Shown in pieces: positions 19,324 to 27,166 of a stretch of DNA of 64,000 nucleotides (position 1 is the stretch's first letter; every line of letters starts with the position of its first letter). The translations under genes and the position numbers were made by a program. This DNA is from an uncultured Porphyromonadaceae bacterium (GTDB lineage: Bacteria > Bacteroidota > Bacteroidia > Bacteroidales > Muribaculaceae). The DNA lies in contig CABUWI010000005.1 of the NCBI GenBank assembly GCA_902495245.1, forward strand, positions 152,232-216,231, given 5' to 3'. The notes under the pieces were generated by a model, which saw only the letters and a program-made list of their open reading frames with translations, ran no database searches and was not told where the DNA came from.

Positions 19324-19954
19324 CGGGCTCTTTGAGGCTCAGCGAGTTGGAATAGAACAGAATCAGGGCTATGACGCCTACTGAAACGGCGGCGTCGGCA
19401 AGGTTGAAAATCGGGTGGAAAAATTCAAAGTAGTCGCCTCCCACAAACGGCACCCACGCGGGCCACGTGAAGGAGAAGAGCGGAAAGTAGAGCATGTCGA
19501 CCACCTGGCCGTGGAGCACCCCCGCGTAGCCCCCGCCGTGAGGCAGCAGCGTCGCCACTGCCGGCGGAGCCGGATTGTTGAATATCAGGCCGTAGAAGGT
19601 GCAGTCAATCAGGTTGCCTATCGCGCCCGCCAAAATCAGCGCCACGCTCACGCATAGACCCGTCTGCACCCCCGACTTGCGCCGGAGCAGTCGCCCCAGA
19701 TACCAGAAGCCGAACACTGTCGCCGCCAGTCTGAAAAGAGTCAGCACGGTCTTGTTGCCCAGACTCCACCCGAAGGCCATGCCCGGGTTCTGCACGAACA
19801 GCAGTCTGAACCACGAAAAGACCTCGCGCTCTTCGCCGAGAAAGAACGACGTCTTCACCCAAATCTTGAGCCACTGGTCAAGAATGATGACGAGAACTAT
19901 GACGGCGGCCGAAATCCGGGCGGCGCGGCGCCGGTCGGACCTACTGTTTCGCAT
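19295..19954 (-). CDS. lspA: Signal peptidase II (lipoprotein signal peptidase)
   Basis: 219 aa, inner-membrane aspartyl protease that cleaves prolipoproteins after diacylglycerol transfer. Four membrane helices are visible. The catalytic aspartates lie in GAIGNLIDCTFYGLIFN and FNLADAAVSVGVI, and the N-terminal helix carries ILDQWLKIWVKTS. It is longer than the E. coli enzyme because of a loop around residues 125-160, as is normal for Bacteroidetes LspA. It overlaps the DksA-like gene by 14 nt and the DUF4296 gene by 29 nt. Confidence 0.95.
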   Translation of the reverse strand: MRNSRSDRRRAARISAAVIVLVIILDQWLKIWVKTSFFLGEEREVFSWFRLLFVQNPGMAFGWSLGNKTVLTLFRLAATVFGFWYLGRLLRRKSGVQTGLCVSVALILAGAIGNLIDCTFYGLIFNNPAPPAVATLLPHGGGYAGVLHGQVVDMLYFPLFSFTWPAWVPFVGGDYFEFFHPIFNLADAAVSVGVIALILFYSNSLSLKEPDEAEESDKE

Positions 19955-20312
19955 CGATGCTGAGCGTTGCGTGAGGAACCGCGCGAAGCCGTTCCTTGGG
20001 AATCAGCTTGCCCGTCTTGCGGCAGATGCCGTAGGTCTTGTTTTCAATGCGCACCAGCGCGGCCTGAAGGTGGCCGATGAATTTGCGCTGGCGCTCGCAC
20101 AGGCGTGCGGCCTCTTCCTTGCCGAGCACGTTGGCGCCCTCTTCAAGGGTCTTGAATGTCGGGGCGGTGTCGGCCGTGTCGTTGCCGTCCGAGCCCATTA
20201 TGTTTGCGCGCAGGGTCTCGAACTCGGCCTGGGCGGCGGCGAGTTTTTCAAGAATCAGTTCTTTGAACTCCTGCAGTTCTTCGTCTGAGTATCTGAGTTT
20301 TTCTTCTGCCAT
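19941..20312 (-). CDS. DksA/TraR-family protein lacking a complete zinc finger
   Basis: 123 aa. The N-terminal coiled-coil region (YSDEELQEFKELILEKLAAA) and the C-terminal YGICRKTGKLIPKERLRAVP are those of the TraR/DksA family, which bind RNA polymerase through the secondary channel. Only one of the expected zinc-finger cysteines remains at the C terminus (the Cys of GICRKTGK), as in most Bacteroidetes copies. It lies between ileS (29 nt upstream) and lspA (14-nt overlap). A transcription-factor role is inferred from the fold. Confidence 0.8.
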   Translation of the reverse strand: MAEEKLRYSDEELQEFKELILEKLAAAQAEFETLRANIMGSDGNDTADTAPTFKTLEEGANVLGKEEAARLCERQRKFIGHLQAALVRIENKTYGICRKTGKLIPKERLRAVPHATLSIDAKQ

Positions 20313-20341
20313 TGTTTTATCGATGGAGGGTATATAGGGGG

Positions 20342-23300
20342 TCAGGCTTTTTCAATGCGAATGTTGACGCGCAGGCCGTCGATGTCGAGGGTGTCGTCGT
20401 CGGCGGGCAGCGACGCGTCGGTGGTGATTGCGTCGGCAAGCACCTGCGAGGCTATATAGCCCGAATATTCGCTCAGCGCGTCCTCGACTTCGGCCACCGG
20501 CTCGAGGCAAACGGTGATGTGGTCGGTGATGTTGTAGTCGCGCGCCTTGCGGATATTCTGAATGCGGTTCACCAGTTCGCGGGCCATGCCTTCGCGCCTC
20601 AGGGCGTCGCTTACGGTGATGTCCAAAGCTACGGTTACGGTGCCTTCGTTGGCCACGAGCCAGCCCGGAATGTCTTCCGAGAAGATGTCGACCGTGTCGG
20701 CCGTTACGCGGGCTGTCGAGCCGTCGGCCAGAGTGAGGTCAACGGCGCCCTCGCGCTCCAGTTCGAGAATGGCGGCCTGCTCCATGGCCTGGATTGCGGC
20801 GGCAACCTGCTTCATCTGCTTGCCGAAAACAGGGCCGAGCTTCTTGAAGTCGGGCTTCACGCGCTTGACCAGAATGGTCTCCGACGCGTCGAGCAACTGC
20901 ATTTCTTTCACGTTCACTTCGTTGAGCACCAGCGGGATAATCGGCTCGACCATGCGGCGCTGCTTCTCGTCGACAGCGGGCATCATCAGCTTGCTAAGCG
21001 GCTGGCGCACTTTCAGGTTGGCCTTGCGGCGCAGGGCCAGCACCATCGACGTCAGCTGCTGGGCCAGCGCCATGCGCTCTTCCAGCTCGGTGTCAATCAG
21101 CGACTTGTCGGCCTCGGGTTGCAGTTGCAGGTGAACCGACTCGGCCTCCGGGTTGAGGTCGAGCCAGAGCCGCTCGGCATAGAACGGTGCCATCGGCGCC
21201 ATCAGTAGCGCCACGGTCTGCAGGCTCTCGAACAGCGTCTGATAGGCGGCCAGCTTGTCGGCCGTCATCTCCTTGCCCCAGAAGCGCGAGCGGTTCAGGC
21301 GAACGTACCAGTTGCTCAGGTCGTCGACAAAGGCGGCGATGGCGCGCGTGGCGGGCGTGAGCTCGTAGTCGTCGATATTGGACTGCACCGTGGCAATCAG
21401 CGAGTTCAGGCGCGAAATCACCCAGCGGTCAATCTCCGGCCGCTTGCCGACGGGTACTTTCTCCGCCTGTGGGTCGAAGTTGTCGACGTTGGCATAGCGC
21501 GCCAGGAAGTTATAGGTGTTGAACAGTGTTGAGAAGAACTTGCGCGACGTCTCGGCCACGCCAGCCTCGTCAAACTTCAGGTTGTCCCACGGCGAGGAGT
21601 TCGAAATCATGTACCAGCGCAGGGGGTCCGAGCCGTATTTCTCGATGGTGGCGAAGGGGTCTACGGCGTTGCCCAGGCGTTTCGACATCTTGTTGCCGAA
21701 CTTGTCGAGCACCAGACCGTTGGAGATGACCGCCTTGTAAGCCACCGAGTTCTTCACCATGCCCGAAATGGCGTGGAGAGTGAAGAACCAGCCGCGCGTC
21801 TGGTCGACGCCCTCGGCAATGAAGTCGGCGGGATAGACCTCGCCCGAGTCGACAGCCTCCTTGTTCTCGAACGGATAGTGCTGCTGGGCAAAGGGCATCG
21901 CGCCCGAGTCGAACCAGACGTCAATCAGGTCGAGCTCGCGCCGCATCGGGCGGCCCGACTCGCTCAGCAGAACTATGTCGTCGACATAGGGGCGGTGAAG
22001 GTCAATCTTCTCGTAATTCTCTTTCGAATAGTCGCCGGGGGTGAACCCTTTGTCCTTGAGCGGATTCGAGGCCATCAGGCCGGCGGCCACCGATTTCTCG
22101 ATTTCGTTATAAAGTTGCTCGACCGAGCTGATGCACACTTCCTCGCGGGCGTCTTCCGTGCGCCAGATGGGCAGCGGAGTGCCCCAGTAGCGGCTGCGGC
22201 TCAGGTTCCAGTCCTGAAGGTTCTCCAGCCATTTGCCGAAGCGGCCGCTGCCGGTCGACGCCGGTTTCCACTTGATGCCCTCGTTGGCCTTCATCAGATG
22301 CTCGCGCACGGCCGTCGAGCGGATAAACCATGAGTCGAGCGGGTAGTAGAGCACCGGTTTGTCCGTGCGCCAGCAGTGGGGATAGCTGTGCACATGTTTT
22401 TCAATCTTGAACACCAGCCCCTGCTGTTTGAGCCACATGCACAGGCTCACGTCCAGTGTCTCCGTCTCGTCCGTGGCCTCGGGGTCGTAGGCGTTCTTCA
22501 CGTAGCGGCCCGCAAACTGCGAGTAGGCCTCAGTGTCCACGTTCTTGCTCACGAACTCGGGGTCGAGGTCGTCGATGACGTAGAAGCGGCCGCGCAGGTC
22601 GACCATCGGGCGGATATTGCCGTCGCGGTCAATCAGGTGCAGCGGCGGAACGCCCGACTCGCGGCTCACCCTCAAGTCGTCGGCGCCGAATGTGCCCGCA
22701 ATGTGCACGATGCCCGTGCCGTCGTCGGTCGACACGTAGTCGCCCGGAATCACGCGGAACGCGCCGTCGCCCGGATTCACCCACTTGAACAGCTGCTCGT
22801 AGTGCAGACCCACAAGGGCCTCGCCCTTCACGCGGTCAACCACCTGCCAGGGCACAATCTTGTCCCCCTTCGTATAGGCCTCCAGGTCGGCGTCGGCGCC
22901 CTTGGCGTTGAACACGGAGTTCAGCAGCGCCTCCGCAACGACGCAGGTAATCTTCTCGCCGCTGTAGGGGTTATAGGTGCGCACTATGCAGTAGTCAATC
23001 TGCGGACCCACGCACAGGGCCGTGTTGCTCGGCAGGGTCCACGGCGTCGTGGTCCATGCCAGAAAGCACGGGGTGCCCCAGCCGGTCATCGACTGCAGCG
23101 GCTCGGTGCACGTGAACTGCGCGATGCAGGTCGTGTCTTTCACGTCGCGGTAGCAGCCCGGCTGGTTCAGCTCGTGGCTGCTCAGGCCCGTGCCTGCGGC
23201 GGGCGAGTAGGGCTGAATCGTGTAGCCCTTGTAGAGCAGGCCCTTCTTGTAGACTTCGCTCAACAGCCACCACACGGACTCGATATATCGGTTGTCGTAG

Positions 23301-23749
23301 GTGATGTAAGGGTCGGTCGTGTCCACCCAGTAGCCCATCAGCTTGGTCAGCTGCTCCCACTCGCCGGTGAACTTCATCACCTCGCGGCGGCAGGCGTCGT
23401 TATAATCGTCGACCGAGATTTTCTTGCCGATGTCCTCCTTGGTGATTCCGAGGCTCTTCTCCACGCCCAGCTCAACGGGCAGACCGTGGGTGTCCCAGCC
23501 CGCCTTGCGCTTCACCGAAAAACCGCGCATGGTCTTGTAGCGGCAAACGATGTCCTTGATTGTGCGCGCAAGCACGTGGTGAATGCCCGGGTGGCCGTTG
23601 GCCGAGGGCGGACCCTCAAAAAACACAAACGACGGGCAACCGGCCCGTTCACTGATGCTGCGCTCGAAGAGGCCCGTGGCGTTCCAGCGCTCCAGAATCT
23701 CCTTGTTGGTCCCGACAAGGTCGGGCGTCTTATATTCGTTGAATTTCAT
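20342..23749 (-). CDS. ileS: Isoleucyl-tRNA synthetase, type 2, with altered HIGH motif
   Basis: 1135 aa; charges tRNA-Ile. The start is set at ATG 23749 (MKFNEYKTPDLVGTNKEILE), because the earlier in-frame ATG sits in the promoter -7 box. The class I HIGH signature is replaced by GIHH (residues 55-58, in ANGHPGIHHVLART), and KMSKR is at 687-691. The Rossmann core is split by the large CP1 editing domain, and the anticodon-binding region is extended. Length and motifs match the eukaryote-like IleRS2 type, known for mupirocin resistance. It heads an operon with dksA-like, lspA and DUF4296. Confidence 0.96.
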   Translation of the reverse strand: MKFNEYKTPDLVGTNKEILERWNATGLFERSISERAGCPSFVFFEGPPSANGHPGIHHVLARTIKDIVCRYKTMRGFSVKRKAGWDTHGLPVELGVEKSLGITKEDIGKKISVDDYNDACRREVMKFTGEWEQLTKLMGYWVDTTDPYITYDNRYIESVWWLLSEVYKKGLLYKGYTIQPYSPAAGTGLSSHELNQPGCYRDVKDTTCIAQFTCTEPLQSMTGWGTPCFLAWTTTPWTLPSNTALCVGPQIDYCIVRTYNPYSGEKITCVVAEALLNSVFNAKGADADLEAYTKGDKIVPWQVVDRVKGEALVGLHYEQLFKWVNPGDGAFRVIPGDYVSTDDGTGIVHIAGTFGADDLRVSRESGVPPLHLIDRDGNIRPMVDLRGRFYVIDDLDPEFVSKNVDTEAYSQFAGRYVKNAYDPEATDETETLDVSLCMWLKQQGLVFKIEKHVHSYPHCWRTDKPVLYYPLDSWFIRSTAVREHLMKANEGIKWKPASTGSGRFGKWLENLQDWNLSRSRYWGTPLPIWRTEDAREEVCISSVEQLYNEIEKSVAAGLMASNPLKDKGFTPGDYSKENYEKIDLHRPYVDDIVLLSESGRPMRRELDLIDVWFDSGAMPFAQQHYPFENKEAVDSGEVYPADFIAEGVDQTRGWFFTLHAISGMVKNSVAYKAVISNGLVLDKFGNKMSKRLGNAVDPFATIEKYGSDPLRWYMISNSSPWDNLKFDEAGVAETSRKFFSTLFNTYNFLARYANVDNFDPQAEKVPVGKRPEIDRWVISRLNSLIATVQSNIDDYELTPATRAIAAFVDDLSNWYVRLNRSRFWGKEMTADKLAAYQTLFESLQTVALLMAPMAPFYAERLWLDLNPEAESVHLQLQPEADKSLIDTELEERMALAQQLTSMVLALRRKANLKVRQPLSKLMMPAVDEKQRRMVEPIIPLVLNEVNVKEMQLLDASETILVKRVKPDFKKLGPVFGKQMKQVAAAIQAMEQAAILELEREGAVDLTLADGSTARVTADTVDIFSEDIPGWLVANEGTVTVALDITVSDALRREGMARELVNRIQNIRKARDYNITDHITVCLEPVAEVEDALSEYSGYIASQVLADAITTDASLPADDDTLDIDGLRVNIRIEKA

Positions 23750-23773
23750 TGTGATAACATTATATATAGCGCG

Positions 23774-23781
23774 CAAAGTTA
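23774..23781 (-). promoter_or_regulatory. -7 box of the ileS operon
   Basis: The minus strand reads TAACTTTG 25 nt before the chosen ATG. Transcription would start after the alternative upstream ATG at 23776, which supports the start at 23749. Confidence 0.65.
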
Positions 23782-23855
23782 CGAATTTTTCCCGAAAAAT
23801 GAAAACGCGCCCACCCGGGGCGCGTCCTCAAGAACAAAACTTTGCGATAACTCTG

Positions 23856-23952
23856 TGTAGGGACGCACGGCCCGTGCGTCCGCTTTTCGGAATGGATAAC
23901 GCACTGCTGCAATGGCTGTTACTGGTGGACGCACGGGCCGTGCGTCCCTACA
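23856..23952. repeat. REP-like palindromic repeat, copy 2
   Basis: About 97 bp, TGTAGGGACGCACGGCCCG at one end and its inverted copy at the other. It shares both arms with copies 1 and 3. The 18 nt before it (CTTTGCGATAACTCTG) are nearly identical to those before copy 3. It lies between ileS and the PstS-like gene. Confidence 0.85.
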
Positions 23953-23990
23953 GAATTAACGTGATCTGTATTTTGCAACGCACTCTTAAC

Positions 23991-25157
23991 TCAGCGCACG
24001 CTCACTTTCGCAACCCGTGAGCCAGCGCGGACAACATACAGCCCCTGCGCCGCGGCGATGCGCGCCGTGCCGCATGCCGCGGCGACCCGGCTGCCGTCAA
24101 TGCCATATACCTCCACGGGCGTCCCTTCGGGCGCGCTCACGCTGATGGCACCTTTGGCGGCGCTGATAACAATGTCGGCTGTTGCGTCTGCCACTTCGCT
24201 GATGCCGTCCTGGCCGTTGTCGGCAACTATGTAGCCCGCCTCGGCAACGAGCTGCTGACCCGCGGGACTCGCCAGATATTCTGCCAGCTGTCTGGCTGCC
24301 GATTCGGCAGGTTCATCGGCGCGCACAACGGCATAAACCTCAGTCGAGTAGGGGTACGCGCCCTCGGCGATATTCTTTTTGCTCGGCTCGACTCCGTCAA
24401 TGGCCGCCGCGCTCACTTCGTCGCCGCGGCCGCCGCCGTAGACCACGGCGTCAGAATAGCGTGTCGTGTATGTAATGACGCCCGGCTGCTTGGTCAGTCC
24501 GTTTGCATACATGTCCCCCGGATATTCAGTGCCCAGTGTCATGAAATCGGCCGAGGGTGTAACGCCGGGCACGAGCATGTCAAACAGCGTCCGGTTGGTC
24601 GACCCCTCCGGCCATATCCACGGCGTCAGCGCCACGCCGGCGTGCTCCGTCTGCTCGCCGCTGAAAATGGCGCGAATCTCTTCCGAGCTGAATGAGCGCT
24701 GCTCGCCCTCGAAGCCGGCAAGGAAAATCAGTGCGTCGCGGCCTATGGAATATGTCTGCAACTCCACTCCCATCTCTTCGGCCTCGGCCTGTTCGTTGGC
24801 AAGAGTTTTGCGGTCAACGAAGATAATGTCTGTTGCCTCACCGATGAGATTCTCGTATGCCTTGTGAGTGTCGTTCCACGCCATGCGTCGCTCCAGCGCC
24901 TCGCTGTCCTCTGCCTTCAGCGCCCCCTTAATTTCAATTTCGAACGGGTGTATATGACGAGAATCATAGGGGTCTTGCTGTTTCCATTCATATTGTTTGC
25001 CAAAAGCCTTGGCCACAAGAATCTTGCGCAATGCCTCCGTACTCTCCGAACCGTCCATTCGCGGAAAATCTTCTCCCTTGATTTCGGCCGCCAGTGTCGG
25101 CGCAGTTGCGGCAATTCCTGCCAAAATGCAGCAAATAAGCATCTTACTCTTGTTCAT
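23991..25157 (-). CDS. PstS-like substrate-binding protein with C-terminal sorting-type tail
   Basis: 388 aa from ATG 25157 (MNKSKMLICCILAGIAATAP, signal peptide). The central region has the PstS/PBP-like arrangement: DGSESTEALRKILVAKAFG, then DIIFVDRKTLANEQAEAEEM, IGRDALIFLAGFEGEQRSFS and a WPEGSTNRTLFDMLV segment. The C-terminal 60 or so residues form a beta-rich tail ending LYVVRAGSRVAKVSVR, like T9SS-type sorting domains. No pstC/A/B permease genes are adjacent, so a classical phosphate-uptake role is not supported. It is flanked by two REP-like repeats. Confidence 0.7.
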   Translation of the reverse strand: MNKSKMLICCILAGIAATAPTLAAEIKGEDFPRMDGSESTEALRKILVAKAFGKQYEWKQQDPYDSRHIHPFEIEIKGALKAEDSEALERRMAWNDTHKAYENLIGEATDIIFVDRKTLANEQAEAEEMGVELQTYSIGRDALIFLAGFEGEQRSFSSEEIRAIFSGEQTEHAGVALTPWIWPEGSTNRTLFDMLVPGVTPSADFMTLGTEYPGDMYANGLTKQPGVITYTTRYSDAVVYGGGRGDEVSAAAIDGVEPSKKNIAEGAYPYSTEVYAVVRADEPAESAARQLAEYLASPAGQQLVAEAGYIVADNGQDGISEVADATADIVISAAKGAISVSAPEGTPVEVYGIDGSRVAAACGTARIAAAQGLYVVRAGSRVAKVSVR

Positions 25158-25192
25158 AGTTCTAAAAATTGCTTTCAAATGTATAGGTATTT

Positions 25193-25207
25193 CCCCCCCC
25201 AAATATA
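25193..25207 (-). promoter_or_regulatory. -7 box of the PstS-like gene followed by a G8 run
   Basis: The minus strand reads TATATTTG (25200-25207), and the final G starts an uninterrupted run of eight G residues (25193-25200). The expected transcription start falls in or just after this run, about 40 nt upstream of the ATG. Confidence 0.6.
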
Positions 25208-25290
25208 CGCAAAAAAAATCAATATGCAAACGTTTAGCTGATTTTTTTGAAAAAAAATTTAATAAACCAAGCAACTTTGCGATAATTCTG

Positions 25291-25388
25291 TGTAGGGACG
25301 CACGGCTCGTGCATCCGCTTTTTTTGAACGTGTAACGTGTTGTAATGTTGATGATTACGTGCGGACGCACGGGCCGTGCGTCCCTACA
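25291..25388. repeat. REP-like palindromic repeat, copy 3
   Basis: About 98 bp, same terminal arms and same orientation as copy 2 (both have GCTTTT just inside the left arm). One arm has a substitution (GTGCATCC instead of GTGCGTCC). It lies in the 388-nt gap between the divergent PstS-like and CoA-transferase genes; apart from the two promoters nothing else is seen there. Confidence 0.85.
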
Positions 25389-25477
25389 TAACGTGTGGGC
25401 GCCGCGCGGACCCCCTGCAGCGTCTCGCTGTAATTTCTTGCTCGGTTTGCCCGAATTTTGAGCCGATTGCGGTCGGG

Positions 25478-25509
25478 TTTGCGCGGGTGGCGGTTTTTTT
25501 GTAACTTTG
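25478..25509 (+). promoter_or_regulatory. Promoter of the CoA-transferase gene
   Basis: TTTG at 25478-25481, a 20-nt spacer and TAACTTTG at 25502-25509, 36 nt upstream of the ATG. Full consensus match. Confidence 0.8.
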
Positions 25510-25545
25510 TCGCCATAATTAACTAATGTCATAGTAGATAAAAGC

Positions 25546-27027
25546 ATGTCTTTTCCGTTTATCACTGCCGACGAGGCCGCCGCTCTGATTCCCGACGGCG
25601 CCGCTATCGGTCTGAGCGGTTTCACCGCTTCCGGTGCCCCGAAGGACACCTTTGACGCCGTGGCCCGCAAGGCCGTGGCCGAACACGAAGCCGGACGTCC
25701 CTACAAGGTCGACATCTTTACCGGCGCGAGCACCAACCCCCACGTCGACGGCGCCCTGTCGCTGGCAAATGCCATCAACCGACGCGCGCCCTATCAGAAC
25801 ACGCCCGACCTGCGCAAGCGCATCAACAGCCACGATGCCCACTATTTCGACCTCCATCTCAGCGAAATGGCCCAGAAGCTGCGCTATGGCTTTTACGGCC
25901 CGCTCGACTTCGCCGTTATCGAGGCCGTCGACGTGCGCGACGACGGCCGCCTCGTGCTCGGCACGGGTGCCGGCATATCGACAACCATCGCGCAGATGGC
26001 CAAGCACATAATCATCGAGCTGAACTCGGCAATCTCGACCAAGCTCGAGGGCCTGCATGACCTCTACTTGCCCGCCGACCCTCCATATCGCCGCGAAATC
26101 CCCATCTACAACGTCAACGACCGCATCGGCTCGCCCTATCTCTATGTCGACCCGAAAAAGGTGGTGGGCATTGTGCGCACCCACGTAACCGACGGCGTGA
26201 AGCCTTTCACGGCGCTCGACGAGACCTCGGAGCGCATCGGCGCCAACGTCTGCGAGTTCCTTATCAGCGAACTGCGCGCCGGCCGCCTGCCCAAGGGCTT
26301 CCTGCCGCTGCAGAGCGGCGTGGGCAACGTGGCAAACGCAGTGCTCTACGGCCTGGCCGACGCGCACGAGATTCCGCCCTTCACAATGTATACCGAGGTG
26401 GCCCAGGACGCCGTGCTCGACCTCATGGAGCGCGACCGCTGCAAGTTCGTCTCAACTTGCTCGCTCACCATGAGCGACGCCGCCCAGGAGCGCCTCTTTG
26501 CCCACGACCACGATTTTTGCCGCCGAATCGCAATCCGTCCCAGCGAACTGAGCAACAACCCCGAGATTATTCGCAGACTCGGCGTCATCGCAATGAACAC
26601 GGCCCTCGAGGCCGACGTGTTCGGCGCAATCAATTCGACCCACGTGCTCGGCACGAAGATGATGAACGGCATCGGCGGTTCGGGCGACTTCACCCGCAAC
26701 GGCTACCTCTCTATCTTCTCCTGCCCGTCGGTGTCGAAGGGCGGCTGCATTTCGAACATCGTGCCCATGGTGGCCCATCAGGACCATTCGGAACACTCGG
26801 TCGACGTCATCATCACCGACCAGGGCGTGGCCGACCTGCGCGGCAAGGACCCCGTGCAGCGCGCCGAGCTCATCGTCGAGAACTGCGCTCACCCCGACTA
26901 CAAGCCGCTGCTGCGCAAGTATCTCGCCGACGGCCATGGCGGCCAGACGCCCCACGTGCTCACCGAGTCGTTCGCTTTCCACACCGCCTTCAACGAGACG
27001 GGCGACATGCGCAACGCCAAACTCTAA
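25546..27027 (+). CDS. Acetyl-CoA hydrolase/transferase family (succinyl-CoA:acetate CoA-transferase)
   Basis: 493 aa, normal for the Cat1/SCACT family. These cytoplasmic enzymes move CoA between succinyl-CoA and acetate (or hydrolyse acetyl-CoA) during succinate/acetate/propionate fermentation. Visible features: N-terminal LIPDGAAIGLSGFTASGAPK, the probable catalytic Glu284 in MYTEVAQDAV, and the glycine-rich CoA-binding GIGGSGDFTRNGYLSIF. It is a single gene with its own promoter. The exact acyl donor and acceptor cannot be told from the sequence. Confidence 0.9.
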   Translation: MSFPFITADEAAALIPDGAAIGLSGFTASGAPKDTFDAVARKAVAEHEAGRPYKVDIFTGASTNPHVDGALSLANAINRRAPYQNTPDLRKRINSHDAHYFDLHLSEMAQKLRYGFYGPLDFAVIEAVDVRDDGRLVLGTGAGISTTIAQMAKHIIIELNSAISTKLEGLHDLYLPADPPYRREIPIYNVNDRIGSPYLYVDPKKVVGIVRTHVTDGVKPFTALDETSERIGANVCEFLISELRAGRLPKGFLPLQSGVGNVANAVLYGLADAHEIPPFTMYTEVAQDAVLDLMERDRCKFVSTCSLTMSDAAQERLFAHDHDFCRRIAIRPSELSNNPEIIRRLGVIAMNTALEADVFGAINSTHVLGTKMMNGIGGSGDFTRNGYLSIFSCPSVSKGGCISNIVPMVAHQDHSEHSVDVIITDQGVADLRGKDPVQRAELIVENCAHPDYKPLLRKYLADGHGGQTPHVLTESFAFHTAFNETGDMRNAKL

Positions 27028-27039
27028 TCCAATTCACAG

Positions 27040-27160
27040 TTCAAGGTTAAAAGTTAAGGGTTAAAAGTTATTTAACCGAAACCTGATTCTTCACTTTCAA
27101 CTCTGAACTTCTCACTTTTCAACCCTTAACCCTTCACTTTTAACTCTTAACTTTTAACCC
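27040..27160. repeat. Intergenic TTAAAAGTTA-type repeats with a 13-bp inverted repeat
   Basis: GGGTTAAAAGTTA (27058-27070) is matched by its exact reverse complement at 27148-27160, 77 nt away. Between them are many variants of AACTCTTAAC and AACTTTTAAC. This fills the gap between the CoA-transferase and M13 peptidase genes. Transcripts reading through could fold into a long hairpin. Confidence 0.6.
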
Positions 27161-27166
27161 CAAAAG

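Noticed and set aside
23991..25157. Full Pst phosphate-uptake operon
   Set aside because: No permease or ATPase gene is adjacent, and the protein has a sorting-type tail unlike transport PstS.
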